18,270 nucleotides of DNA from Anaerolineales bacterium UBA5069 (lineage in GTDB: Bacteria > Chloroflexota > Anaerolineae > Caldilineales > Caldilineaceae), in contig DIAV01000327.1 of the NCBI GenBank assembly GCA_002415895.1, forward strand, positions 3,613 to 21,882. Direction: 5' to 3'. Of the stretch, positions 5,794 to 12,444 are shown piece by piece. The stretch's first letter is position 1, and each line of letters begins with the position of its first letter. The notes beneath the pieces are model-generated. The model was not told where the DNA came from. It saw only the letters and a list, made by a program, of their open reading frames with translations, and ran no database searches. A program made the position numbers and the translations under genes.

Positions 5794-6330
5794 ATGCTTG
5801 CACCTGAGAAGCTCGAACTTTATGAAAATGCGCTCAAGCGCGCAGGCCTGCGGCTGACGGATCAGCGCAGGCAAATCTGCGCGTATCTGTCTGAAACAGA
5901 ACAGCACCCCACCCCGTATGAGGTCTATGCTGATCTGGCGGCGCATCACCCCGAGATCAGCCGGGCCACAGTCTACAACACGCTCAACACACTGCAGCAA
6001 CTCGGCGTGATCGTCGAACTCAGTTTTGGCGCCGACCACACCCATTACGACACGGACCCTACGCCCCACGCCAACCTGATTTGTCTGCGCTGCCACCGCA
6101 TTGTGGACTATCACGGCGATTTGCCGCTGGACACCATGCGCAAGCGCATTGTGGCCGAAACGGGTTTTGACGCACGCACGGCGCGCGCCGATTTGCTGGG
6201 CCTTTGCGCCGAGTGTCAACTGCGCGACGCAGCGCCCCCACCACTTGCAACGACACTTTCGCCCGCACAATCCGCCCAACCTGCACAAGGCCCATCAGCA
6301 TCAAGCCCATCCAGCATCAAGCCCATCTAG
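5794..6330 (+). CDS. Fur/PerR-family metal-dependent transcriptional regulator
   Basis: A 178-residue repressor-type protein. The winged helix occupies ~1-80, with the recognition helix in SRATVYNTLNTLQQLGVI, followed by the dimerisation and metal domain. Structural zinc Cys pairs are Cys97/Cys100 (CLRC) and Cys138/Cys141 (CAEC). Aligned to Bacillus PerR, the regulatory-site positions run one residue ahead: His38, Asp86, His92 and Asp105 are kept, but the PerR His93 position is Asn94. The last ~35 residues are a Pro/Ser/Ala-rich tail absent from typical family members and made partly by a tandem duplication. ATG 5794 is chosen over GTG 5779 because the latter sits on top of the only AGGA. The AGGA-ATG spacing (16) is long, so the start is uncertain. 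It probably controls itself and the ATPase 12 bases downstream; whether it senses Fe, Mn, Zn or peroxide is undecided. Confidence 0.9.
   Translation: MLAPEKLELYENALKRAGLRLTDQRRQICAYLSETEQHPTPYEVYADLAAHHPEISRATVYNTLNTLQQLGVIVELSFGADHTHYDTDPTPHANLICLRCHRIVDYHGDLPLDTMRKRIVAETGFDARTARADLLGLCAECQLRDAAPPPLATTLSPAQSAQPAQGPSASSPSSIKPI
6296..6327 (+). repeat. 16-bp perfect tandem duplication in the regulator's 3' end
   Basis: CAGCATCAAGCCCATC occurs twice head to tail, with a third degenerate copy (12 of 16) just upstream at 6281-6296. It ends at the stop codon TAG. Since 16 is not a multiple of three, the copies are read in different frames, so the encoded tail is not repetitive in protein. Confidence 0.9.
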
Positions 6331-6342
6331 CTAAGGATCGTT

Positions 6343-8379
6343 ATGACAACGCAACCGGTCGCATCTGCTGCCGAATCCATGTTGGCTGCCGCCCCCGCAG
6401 CCGGCCGTGCCCAGCGCTCGTCGCTTGAATTCTGGACCACCAATTACGAGTTGCTGCTGGCCATTATTTGTTTGGTGGCATTGCTGATCGGCTGGTTGGG
6501 CGGCTCTGTCTTTGGCGTGCTGCCCCCATGGGGCGTTTGGCTGGCGGCGCTGGTGGCGTTTGCCGCGGGCGGTTATGTGGGCGTGCGCGAGACCATTGGC
6601 GGCCTGCGCCACGGCAAGTTCGACATTGATTTTCTCATGACGGCCGCAGCATTTGGCGCTGCCGCCATCGGCCAATGGGAGGAGGGCGCGTTATTGCTCT
6701 TCCTCTTCACTTTGTCGGGCGCGCTGGAGACCTTTGCACTCGACCGCACACGCCATGCCATCGAGGCGCTCAGCGATCTGCGCCCTTCTGTGGCGCGCGT
6801 GCGGCGCGGCGATATAGAAATTGAGATGCCCGTTGAGGAGTTGGTGCTGGGCGATGCCGTGGTGGTGCGCCCGGGCGAGCGTCTGCCCATGGACGGTATG
6901 GTGACCCATGGACGCAGCACAATTGATCAAAGCCCGATCACCGGCGAGAGCATCCCTGTGCAAAAGGATGTGGGCGACCCTGTCTTCGCGGGCACAATCA
7001 ACGGCGCGGGCGCGCTGGTTGTCGAGGTGACCAAGCTGGCGGGCGATTCCACACTCAGCAAGATTATCAAGCTCGTGGCCGATGCGCAGCAGGACGCCAC
7101 GCCCACACAGCGCTTTATTGACCGCTTCAGCCAGCCCTACACGCTCGCGGTCATCGGCTCGACGGTGCTGGTTTTCATCATTGGCTGGCTGCTTTTTCAA
7201 CTGGAAATGAACGATGCGCTCTATCTGGCCATGACACTGCTCGTGGTGGCCAGCCCCTGCGCGCTCGTCATCAGCACGCCCGCGAGTGTGCTGAGCGCCA
7301 TTGCGGCGGCGGCACGCCATGGTGTTCTCTTCAAGGGCGGCGCGTACCTTGAAAAGATTGCCCAGGTGCGGGTGATGGCTTTTGACAAGACCGGCACGCT
7401 CACCCCTGGCAAGCCTGTGGTAACAGATGTGCGCCCCTTCATTGATTACACCGAGGAGGATGTACTGCGCTTTGCTGCCAGCGCCGAACTTGCCAGCGAG
7501 CACCATGTTGGCCGCGCGATTATTGAGGAAGCGCGCGCGCGCAACCTGGAGCTTGAACAGCCCTCCGATTTCTACTCGATTGCCGGTCACGGCATCCAGG
7601 CCTGCTTCAAGCGCCCCGCGGGTTCGGAGACGATCTACATTGGCAATGACAAGCTCTTTTTGGATGCCAAGATGGATTTCTCCCAGGCAATTCGCATGTT
7701 TGGCGTGGCGCTGCAGAAGCAGGGCAAGACCGTTATGCTGGTGGTGCGCCGCAGCACCATGGGCGACACGCTGGGTGACGACCGCGATTGGGAGGTGGTA
7801 GGCTACATTGCCGTTGCCGATGCCGTACGCCCCGAAGCCAAGCAGGCAATTGCAGATTTGCGCGCCGCGGGCATTGAGAAGATTGTCATGCTCACAGGCG
7901 ACAACCACGCCGTAGCCCATGCAATTGCCGCCGAGGTGGGCATCACCGATGTCTACAGCGACCTGCTGCCCGAGCAGAAGGTCGAAATTGTGCGCGAACT
8001 CTCGGTGGGCGACCAATCGGTGATGGTGGGCGACGGTGTCAATGACGCCCCGGCGCTGGCCACGGCCAGTGTGGGCATTGCCATGGGCGCGGGCGGAACG
8101 GACGTGGCGTTGGAGACGGCCGACGTGGTGCTCATGTCCAGCGACCTCTCCAAGCTCCCCTTCACCATTACACTGGGGCGCAAGGCGGCGCGCATCGTGC
8201 GCCAGAATGTGATCTTCTCCGTGAGCGTCATCGCGACGCTGGTCACGCTCACCATTGTGGCGCCCCTTGTTGTCGAAGGCTTCCGCATGCCCCTGCCGCT
8301 GGGCGTAGTGGGCCACGAAGGCAGCACGCTGATCGTTGTGCTCAACGGCCTGCGCCTGCTCGCCATGAAGCCGAAATAA
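6343..8379 (+). CDS. P1B-4-type heavy-metal-exporting ATPase (Fe2+/Co2+ class)
   Basis: An integral membrane pump of 678 residues that uses ATP to export a transition metal. Signature sites: TGES (200-203), metal site SPC (304-306), phosphorylated Asp348 in DKTGTLT, TGDN (518-521), GDGVNDAP (563-570), and the last-helix motif HEGSTLIVVLN (658-668). SPC plus HEGST with no N-terminal CXXC domain is the P1B-4 subgroup, which includes Bacillus PfeT and Listeria FrvA (Fe2+ exporters) and CoaT/CtpD (Co2+). The residues right after Met1 are Ala/Pro-rich and lack metal motifs. The usual nucleotide-domain SEHP is SEHH (385-388). It starts 12 bases after the regulator stop with TAAGGAT as ribosome site, so the two form an operon. 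A zinc/cadmium role is less likely because ZntA-type pumps have CPC. Confidence 0.95.
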   Translation: MTTQPVASAAESMLAAAPAAGRAQRSSLEFWTTNYELLLAIICLVALLIGWLGGSVFGVLPPWGVWLAALVAFAAGGYVGVRETIGGLRHGKFDIDFLMTAAAFGAAAIGQWEEGALLLFLFTLSGALETFALDRTRHAIEALSDLRPSVARVRRGDIEIEMPVEELVLGDAVVVRPGERLPMDGMVTHGRSTIDQSPITGESIPVQKDVGDPVFAGTINGAGALVVEVTKLAGDSTLSKIIKLVADAQQDATPTQRFIDRFSQPYTLAVIGSTVLVFIIGWLLFQLEMNDALYLAMTLLVVASPCALVISTPASVLSAIAAAARHGVLFKGGAYLEKIAQVRVMAFDKTGTLTPGKPVVTDVRPFIDYTEEDVLRFAASAELASEHHVGRAIIEEARARNLELEQPSDFYSIAGHGIQACFKRPAGSETIYIGNDKLFLDAKMDFSQAIRMFGVALQKQGKTVMLVVRRSTMGDTLGDDRDWEVVGYIAVADAVRPEAKQAIADLRAAGIEKIVMLTGDNHAVAHAIAAEVGITDVYSDLLPEQKVEIVRELSVGDQSVMVGDGVNDAPALATASVGIAMGAGGTDVALETADVVLMSSDLSKLPFTITLGRKAARIVRQNVIFSVSVIATLVTLTIVAPLVVEGFRMPLPLGVVGHEGSTLIVVLNGLRLLAMKPK

Positions 8380-8419
8380 CCGGCAGCGCTGCATACGCAA
8401 CACAACGCACCCGCAGAAG

Positions 8420-8454
8420 AAAGCGAGGCTTCCCAGGTTGGGAAGCCTCGCTTT
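8420..8454 (+). terminator. 15-bp perfect hairpin after the ATPase
   Basis: AAAGCGAGGCTTCCC pairs perfectly with GGGAAGCCTCGCTTT around the loop AGGTT, 40 bases past the ATPase stop. Both ends carry A/T triplets, so it can work in both directions, but there is no longer U-run. It most likely ends the regulator/ATPase message. Confidence 0.75.
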
Positions 8455-8538
8455 GACTCTACAGTTCTCCGTGCTTCTATGTCTATAGTATCTCTGTGTC
8501 GCAGGCTAGCTGTAGACTCCACTGCGGCATCACTTGAG

Positions 8539-8580
8539 TGCTGCATCCCGCAAGTGCGCGAGCGCTTGCGGGATGCAGCA
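8539..8580 (-). terminator. 16-bp perfect hairpin after the SIS gene
   Basis: TGCTGCATCCCGCAAG pairs perfectly with CTTGCGGGATGCAGCA around a 10-base loop. It starts one base past the SIS gene stop (read leftward) and is not followed by a T-run. It is probably the end of that transcript by stem strength or Rho. The 84 bases between the two hairpins hold no gene. Confidence 0.65.
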
Positions 8581-8581
8581 T

Positions 8582-9208
8582 TTAGGCTGTCCCGGGCGCT
8601 TCCGTCAACAGTCCCACTGCGCCCGCAGGGTGATTGAAAAGCACCTGCTCCCATGCGTGGCCACGTTGCAGCATAAGCACCCAGGCCAGCGCATCACCCC
8701 ACGCGCCAACAGCCAGCGTGCTGCCCATGGCGATGACGTCGCCGGGGTCCACATTGGGCGGGTTGTGCAGCACAACGCTGATGTCGGCCATGCGCGCCAG
8801 TGCGGACTCGGGCGCGCTCGTAAGCGCAACGATCACGATCCCCTTGCTTTGCAGGCGCGCCGCCAGATCATTGATCTCGGTCGATGCACCGCCGCGCGAA
8901 ATGGCAATCAGCATGTCGCCCGGCGTGGCAGCCCCCATTGCGCCATGCAGCGCATCCATTGCGGGCATATAGAGTGCGGGCGTGCCGGCAACTGTCAGCA
9001 AGTGCGCCATGCGGCGCGCCATAATGCCCGAGGTGCCCGATCCCGTCACAAACACTTTGCCCGACAGCCCCAGCACGCGTTCGACCACGCGCACAAAGCT
9101 CTCATCCAACTGGGCTGCAACTGCGTCCACGCCTGCGGCTTCGCCGGCAATGCGCTCACGGGCGTGCGCCAGCACGCGTTCCACGTCAATTCTGGTGACT
9201 GTATCCAT
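8582..9208 (-). CDS. SIS-domain sugar-phosphate isomerase-like protein (KpsF/GutQ type, no CBS)
   Basis: A 208-residue single SIS domain protein, cytoplasmic. Features: KVFVTGSGTSGIMARRMAH (phosphosugar-binding loop, residues ~51-69), MDALHGAMGAATPGDMLIAI, SRGGASTEI (~104-112) and NHPAGAVG near the C-terminus, equivalent to HPGGxLG of arabinose-5-phosphate isomerases (KdsD/KpsF/GutQ). Those enzymes run ~320 residues with two CBS domains; here only the SIS half exists and the protein ends at EAPGTA. The reaction is probably an aldose-ketose phosphate isomerisation, substrate unknown. Hexulose-6-phosphate isomerase-like enzymes have similar size, but the HPAGAVG tail favours the KpsF side. ATG 9208 has GGAGA 5 bases upstream. 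It is a single-gene unit, convergent with the ATPase and divergent from the lipoprotein. Confidence 0.85.
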   Translation of the reverse strand: MDTVTRIDVERVLAHARERIAGEAAGVDAVAAQLDESFVRVVERVLGLSGKVFVTGSGTSGIMARRMAHLLTVAGTPALYMPAMDALHGAMGAATPGDMLIAISRGGASTEINDLAARLQSKGIVIVALTSAPESALARMADISVVLHNPPNVDPGDVIAMGSTLAVGAWGDALAWVLMLQRGHAWEQVLFNHPAGAVGLLTEAPGTA

Positions 9209-9270
9209 GAGTTCTCCGCAATGGGTGATTCACGTTTCAACAAACTCGCGCCTGTAAAGGCTTTGAGGAA

Positions 9271-9299
9271 GGTGTACACGCAATACGGAGCGTTGTCAA
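9271..9299 (-). promoter_or_regulatory. Candidate promoter of the SIS gene
   Basis: Read leftward: TTGACA (9299-9294), 17 bases, TACACC (9276-9271). The -35 is perfect and the -10 weak (3 of 6). The predicted leader is about 55 bases. Confidence 0.35.
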
Positions 9300-9371
9300 T
9301 CTTTGCGCCGGGTCCCACATGCAGCGGATGCATACGGCGCATCGCCGCGCGTTGGCGCGGGTGTGTGTGCG

Positions 9372-9400
9372 TTGTTACGCTCATACGCTTGTGCTAAAAT
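9372..9400 (+). promoter_or_regulatory. Promoter of the lipoprotein gene (extended -10)
   Basis: TTGTTA (9372-9377), 17 bases, TAAAAT (9395-9400) preceded by TGC, an extended -10. The -10 is embedded in GTGCT-AAAATG-AGCAC, a 5-bp inverted repeat that might be an operator. The predicted leader is ~190 bases, unusually long next to the leaderless neighbours. Confidence 0.6.
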
Positions 9401-9596
9401 GAGCACAGGGAGGCGTTCCGCCATTCCCGTTCCCCCGCAGCCATTTGCATTTTCTGGTCCCAGGTTCGCATATTGCGTTTTGGATGGGCTGCTGCGCCTT
9501 TGCCGGCATTCACCGGCACGATTGGCAGCCCTATTGACACCGCATTTTTGTCATTCGCCAGCTCTCAATTCCACCCAATGCCAGAGGAGATCCTCC

Positions 9597-10604
9597 ATGT
9601 TGACGCGCAACCCACAGATGCGACGGTTGACGGTGATTTTGCCACTCATGCTCTTTGCGCTGCTGGCACTGGCCGGCTGTGGCCCACGCGCAGGCGGCGG
9701 CGACGTTGCGCGCGCTGCGGGCGCGTCGGATGTGGTTGTCGATCTGCCTGCCATCTATATTGATTTTGATGCGCAGGGTATGGGCACAATTGGCGGCATG
9801 AGTGTCAGCCAGGCCGGCCAGTTAATCGGCCAGTCGCTGTCCGATGTGAACCTTGGCGCCGATACGGTCAAGACCATCGCGCAATACAACATCCAGCACA
9901 TACAACTTATCAACACCGACCAGGGGCTGGCGATCCTGGTCAACGGCCTGCGCGTGCCTTCGATTGGCTGGAACGCCGAGGTATTGGCCAATCTGCAGGA
10001 GCAGCTTGCCATGTTGGGCACAGACCTGGGCAGCGTGGGCAATCTGTTGCCGCTGGCCGGCAATTTCAACACGGGCATTGTCTTGCGCTTCCCGCTGGCC
10101 GCCGGACGCGAGCCGCTGCCCTTGCTGGACCCCAAAGCTGCCGAACTGGCGCAGCGCACACAACAGGCGGCACAGGACTATGCCGCCGGTGTGGGCGACC
10201 TGCCCACCATCAAGTTCTCCGTTGACTATACTCCCGACGGCACATGGACAGTGCAGGGCAAGGATGCAGCCGCCTGGGAAGAGACGCTGCCCATTGGCTG
10301 GGATGGTTTTGACCTCGAGCCGGAAGTTGTACAGGGAGCGGCAGCGGCCGGTCTCAAGACGCTGGGGATTTCCACCAACCCGGAAGGCATCAACTTCAGC
10401 CTGAACGGCAAGGCCATGCCCACCATAACATGGGGCAGTGGCGAAATGACCAATCTCATCCAGCTTCTCAAGGACTCTGGCGTCATCGACCAACTGTCGG
10501 GAGGCAACCCCCAGGTTTCCGGCGTGCTTGACCTGGGCGAGCAGCTTCTGCCCACAATTCAGGCAGCAGACTTTGGCATGACGGTGAACTTCCCCGCGCC
10601 ATAA
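9597..10604 (+). CDS. Lipoprotein of unknown function with two internal repeats
   Basis: A 335-residue secreted lipoprotein. A basic start (MLTRNPQMRR), a hydrophobic stretch and lipobox ALAGC place lipidated Cys28, so it should be membrane-anchored and face outside. I do not recognise the family. The mature part contains two related units, ~51-167 and ~203-334. Unit 1 has LINTDQGLAILVNGLRVPSI then GW, NL and LLPLAGNFNTGIVLRFPLA. Unit 2 has GISTNPEGINFSLNGKAMPT then ITW, NL and LLPTIQAADFGMTVNFPA. Conserved marks are (N/S)T, G, NG, P-I-W, NL, LLP and NFP/RFP endings. No catalytic or metal motif is visible, so a binding or structural role is likely. ATG 9597 follows a strong AGAGGAGA site 6 bases upstream. 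It is a single-gene unit closed by a strong terminator. Confidence 0.87.
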   Translation: MLTRNPQMRRLTVILPLMLFALLALAGCGPRAGGGDVARAAGASDVVVDLPAIYIDFDAQGMGTIGGMSVSQAGQLIGQSLSDVNLGADTVKTIAQYNIQHIQLINTDQGLAILVNGLRVPSIGWNAEVLANLQEQLAMLGTDLGSVGNLLPLAGNFNTGIVLRFPLAAGREPLPLLDPKAAELAQRTQQAAQDYAAGVGDLPTIKFSVDYTPDGTWTVQGKDAAAWEETLPIGWDGFDLEPEVVQGAAAAGLKTLGISTNPEGINFSLNGKAMPTITWGSGEMTNLIQLLKDSGVIDQLSGGNPQVSGVLDLGEQLLPTIQAADFGMTVNFPAP

Positions 10605-10627
10605 GCGCACGCGCAGGCAGGAGGTGC

Positions 10628-10661
10628 AAGGCGGCGGTCTGCGGACCGCCGCCTTTTTTTT
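10628..10661 (+). terminator. Rho-independent terminator of the lipoprotein gene
   Basis: A 12-bp stem (AAGGCGGCGGTC with GACCGCCGCCTT), TGCG tetraloop and eight Ts, starting 23 bases after the stop codon. It is the only textbook intrinsic terminator in the window. Confidence 0.95.
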
Positions 10662-10718
10662 GTGCGCTACAGGTGCGCAGGCGCCAATTTTCACCTGCCA
10701 TTTTTGGCCACCGCACAG

Positions 10719-10727
10719 TGGTACAAT
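10719..10727 (+). promoter_or_regulatory. Extended -10 promoter directly upstream of the PA14 protein
   Basis: TGG-TACAAT ends 8 bases before ATG 10736. No good -35 is visible at 16-18 bases, as expected for an extended -10 type. Transcription would start about 2 bases before the ATG, so the mRNA is probably leaderless. There is no Shine-Dalgarno at a workable distance. Confidence 0.6.
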
Positions 10728-10735
10728 AAGGGACT

Positions 10736-12382
10736 ATGAGCCACGTTCTACGCGGCATCAACCATTATACAAGTCGCCGCGCCCTGTGGGCAGGACTGTT
10801 GCTGGCCGCGCTCTGGCTTGGGCTGCGTCCTGGCGTGGCACGGGCGCAGACGCCGATTGTCACCGACACCACCTTTCTACCGCTGCAGCCTTTCCCATTA
10901 TCAGACCAGCCCATCTATCTGCCCCTGATTTCGGGCGAACTCCTTGCAACGGCCACGCCTGCGGCGACGGCCCCGCCGCCGCCCGCAACGCAGACACTCT
11001 CCGGCCTCATCGGCACGCTGGAGCAGGCGGCGCAACCCCAGGATACCGAAACGCTGCGCATGCCCAGCGGCGCACGCTACATCCTTGTGCCTGCTACGGC
11101 TGCGCTTGCGCGCACCACAGCGCTGCTGGCCGCTGGCGCGCCGCTGAGCGTCAAGGTGTGGGGCACCCTCTACATGGATAGCGGCGCTGGGTCCGGCGCG
11201 ACCAACGCCTACATCATCGTGACCGACATTGCCGCTGCCGAGAGCGCGCCTGTGCCCACCCGGCCGCCCACGCCCACATTGACGTCCGAGCCACTGGTTG
11301 CCACGGCGCGCTTTGATGTCGTCAATCTCTATACAGGGCCGGGCACTGTGTATGCACGCGGCGGGCAGATTACAATGGGCATGCGCTGCCCGATCAGCGG
11401 GCGCAACGCGAACGCAGCATGGATTCGCATTGATTGCCCCGTTGCGTCCGGCGGCAGCACAAGCGGCTGGATTGAGCCGCGCTTCGTCAATATCATTGGC
11501 CGTGTGAACGACGCGCCCATTGTGCAGGCAACGCAGCCCACGCCAACGCCCACGCCAACGTCGCCGGCAACACCCAGCCCCGCGCCCACCGCAACAGCCT
11601 ATGCCTTCCGCGGCTGGCGCACGCTCTACTTCACCAACGCCCAGTTGCGCGGCGCGCCCGCCTTTGTGGACGATCTGATGGGGATCAATGCCAACTGGGG
11701 CGCGGGCAGCCCGCGCGCGGCCATGCCCGCCGACTACTTCTCGATTGTCTACGAGCGCACGGTGCGCTTTGCGCCGGACTTCTACTTCTTCACCGCCGAT
11801 GCTGATGACGGCATTCGTTTTCTGCTCGACGGCGTAATCATGCTCGATCAGTGGAACGATACGGGTGCGCAGACCTTCCGCCTGGGCATGCCGCTGAGCG
11901 GCCCGCACGACCTGCGCGTGGAGTACAACGAAGTCTCAGGCAATGCGCGCGTGCGTTTTACGTGGGGGGAAGCGGCGCAGCCAGCGCGCTGGCAAGCAGA
12001 CTATGTGGGCCTACCCAATATGCCTACGGGTGTCATGGCGCGCCAGGAACCCGACGGCAGAGCCTATCAGCTTGACTACAACTGGGGCACTGGCTCACCA
12101 ACAGGCGCCCCCGCCGACAACTGGACGGGGCGCTGGGTGGGGCGCTTCCGCTTTGAAGATGGCAACTATGTCTTCCAGGCGCAGGGCCAGGACGGTATCC
12201 GCGTGACGCTGGACGGGACGGTGGTGATCAACAAGTGGAATGACGGCTACGGCGACATGCGCAACCGCTTCATCGGCGTGGGCGCAGGCGATCACACCGT
12301 GCAGGTTGATTACTACGACAGGCAAGGCCCCGCCGCGGTGCGTGTTTGGTGGTATCGCGATACGACCCCCATTGCGCAGTAA
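10736..12382 (+). CDS. Secreted SH3b and double PA14 domain protein
   Basis: A 548-residue exported protein. A signal peptide (helix ~16-31, likely cut after GVARA, residue 38) leads to an Ala/Pro/Thr linker and a small beta domain ~86-166 (LSGLIGTLE ... VKVWGTLYM). A Pro/Thr linker (TRPPTPTLT) and an SH3b-like domain ~190-254 with VNLYTGPGTVYARGG and two Cys (218, 234) come next. After a TPTPTPT linker (~267-288) are two PA14-like domains, ~295-410 (DADDGIRFLLDG, LDQWND) and ~418-540 (QDGIRVTLDG, INKWND). PA14 domains often bind carbohydrate and SH3b domains often bind cell wall, so a surface adhesin or glycan-binding role is likely. No hydrolase domain is seen. Thr-rich linkers are plausible O-glycosylation targets for the glycosyltransferases downstream. 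Confidence 0.85.
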   Translation: MSHVLRGINHYTSRRALWAGLLLAALWLGLRPGVARAQTPIVTDTTFLPLQPFPLSDQPIYLPLISGELLATATPAATAPPPPATQTLSGLIGTLEQAAQPQDTETLRMPSGARYILVPATAALARTTALLAAGAPLSVKVWGTLYMDSGAGSGATNAYIIVTDIAAAESAPVPTRPPTPTLTSEPLVATARFDVVNLYTGPGTVYARGGQITMGMRCPISGRNANAAWIRIDCPVASGGSTSGWIEPRFVNIIGRVNDAPIVQATQPTPTPTPTSPATPSPAPTATAYAFRGWRTLYFTNAQLRGAPAFVDDLMGINANWGAGSPRAAMPADYFSIVYERTVRFAPDFYFFTADADDGIRFLLDGVIMLDQWNDTGAQTFRLGMPLSGPHDLRVEYNEVSGNARVRFTWGEAAQPARWQADYVGLPNMPTGVMARQEPDGRAYQLDYNWGTGSPTGAPADNWTGRWVGRFRFEDGNYVFQAQGQDGIRVTLDGTVVINKWNDGYGDMRNRFIGVGAGDHTVQVDYYDRQGPAAVRVWWYRDTTPIAQ

Positions 12383-12422
12383 GTGCGGGAATCCGTCCAA
12401 ATGCTGTAGTACGGCGGGCGCG

Positions 12423-12431
12423 TGCTACAAT
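12423..12431 (+). promoter_or_regulatory. Extended -10 promoter of the first GT39 gene
   Basis: TGC-TACAAT lies 13 bases before ATG 12445 with no recognisable -35. The predicted start is near 12438, giving a leader of about 7 bases. The wording GTGCTACAAT nearly repeats the boxes before the PA14 gene and the lipoprotein gene. Confidence 0.55.
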
Positions 12432-12444
12432 GGCGACCTATGGA

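Larger units (their letters stand above)
9209..9596. other. Divergent intergenic region without a convincing gene
   Basis: Here 388 bases separate the leftward SIS gene from the rightward lipoprotein. It contains one candidate promoter in each direction and then ~190 bases of likely 5' leader for the lipoprotein. An open frame runs through 9303-9596 in phase with the lipoprotein, but its residues (His/Arg/Cys-rich, no hydrophobic start) do not look like protein. An isolated TTGACA at 9534-9539 has no partner -10. Confidence 0.7.

Noticed and set aside
6691..8403. 570-codon open frame on the minus strand opposite the metal ATPase
   Set aside because: It is a shadow of the high-GC ATPase gene: His/Arg/Gln-rich composition, no domain, no ribosome site, while the plus strand has all P-type ATPase motifs.
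9534..9539. TTGACA as a promoter for the lipoprotein gene
   Set aside because: No -10-like hexamer at 16-18 bases; the TTGTTA-N17-TAAAAT pair upstream is much better.
9303..9596. N-terminal extension of the lipoprotein frame
   Set aside because: It would bury the signal peptide and lipobox; ATG 9597 has a strong ribosome site and gives a proper lipoprotein leader.
12346..12444. Upstream start for the first GT39 gene
   Set aside because: It overlaps the end of the PA14 gene and the -10 box, and adds an Arg-rich stretch without homology-like features.
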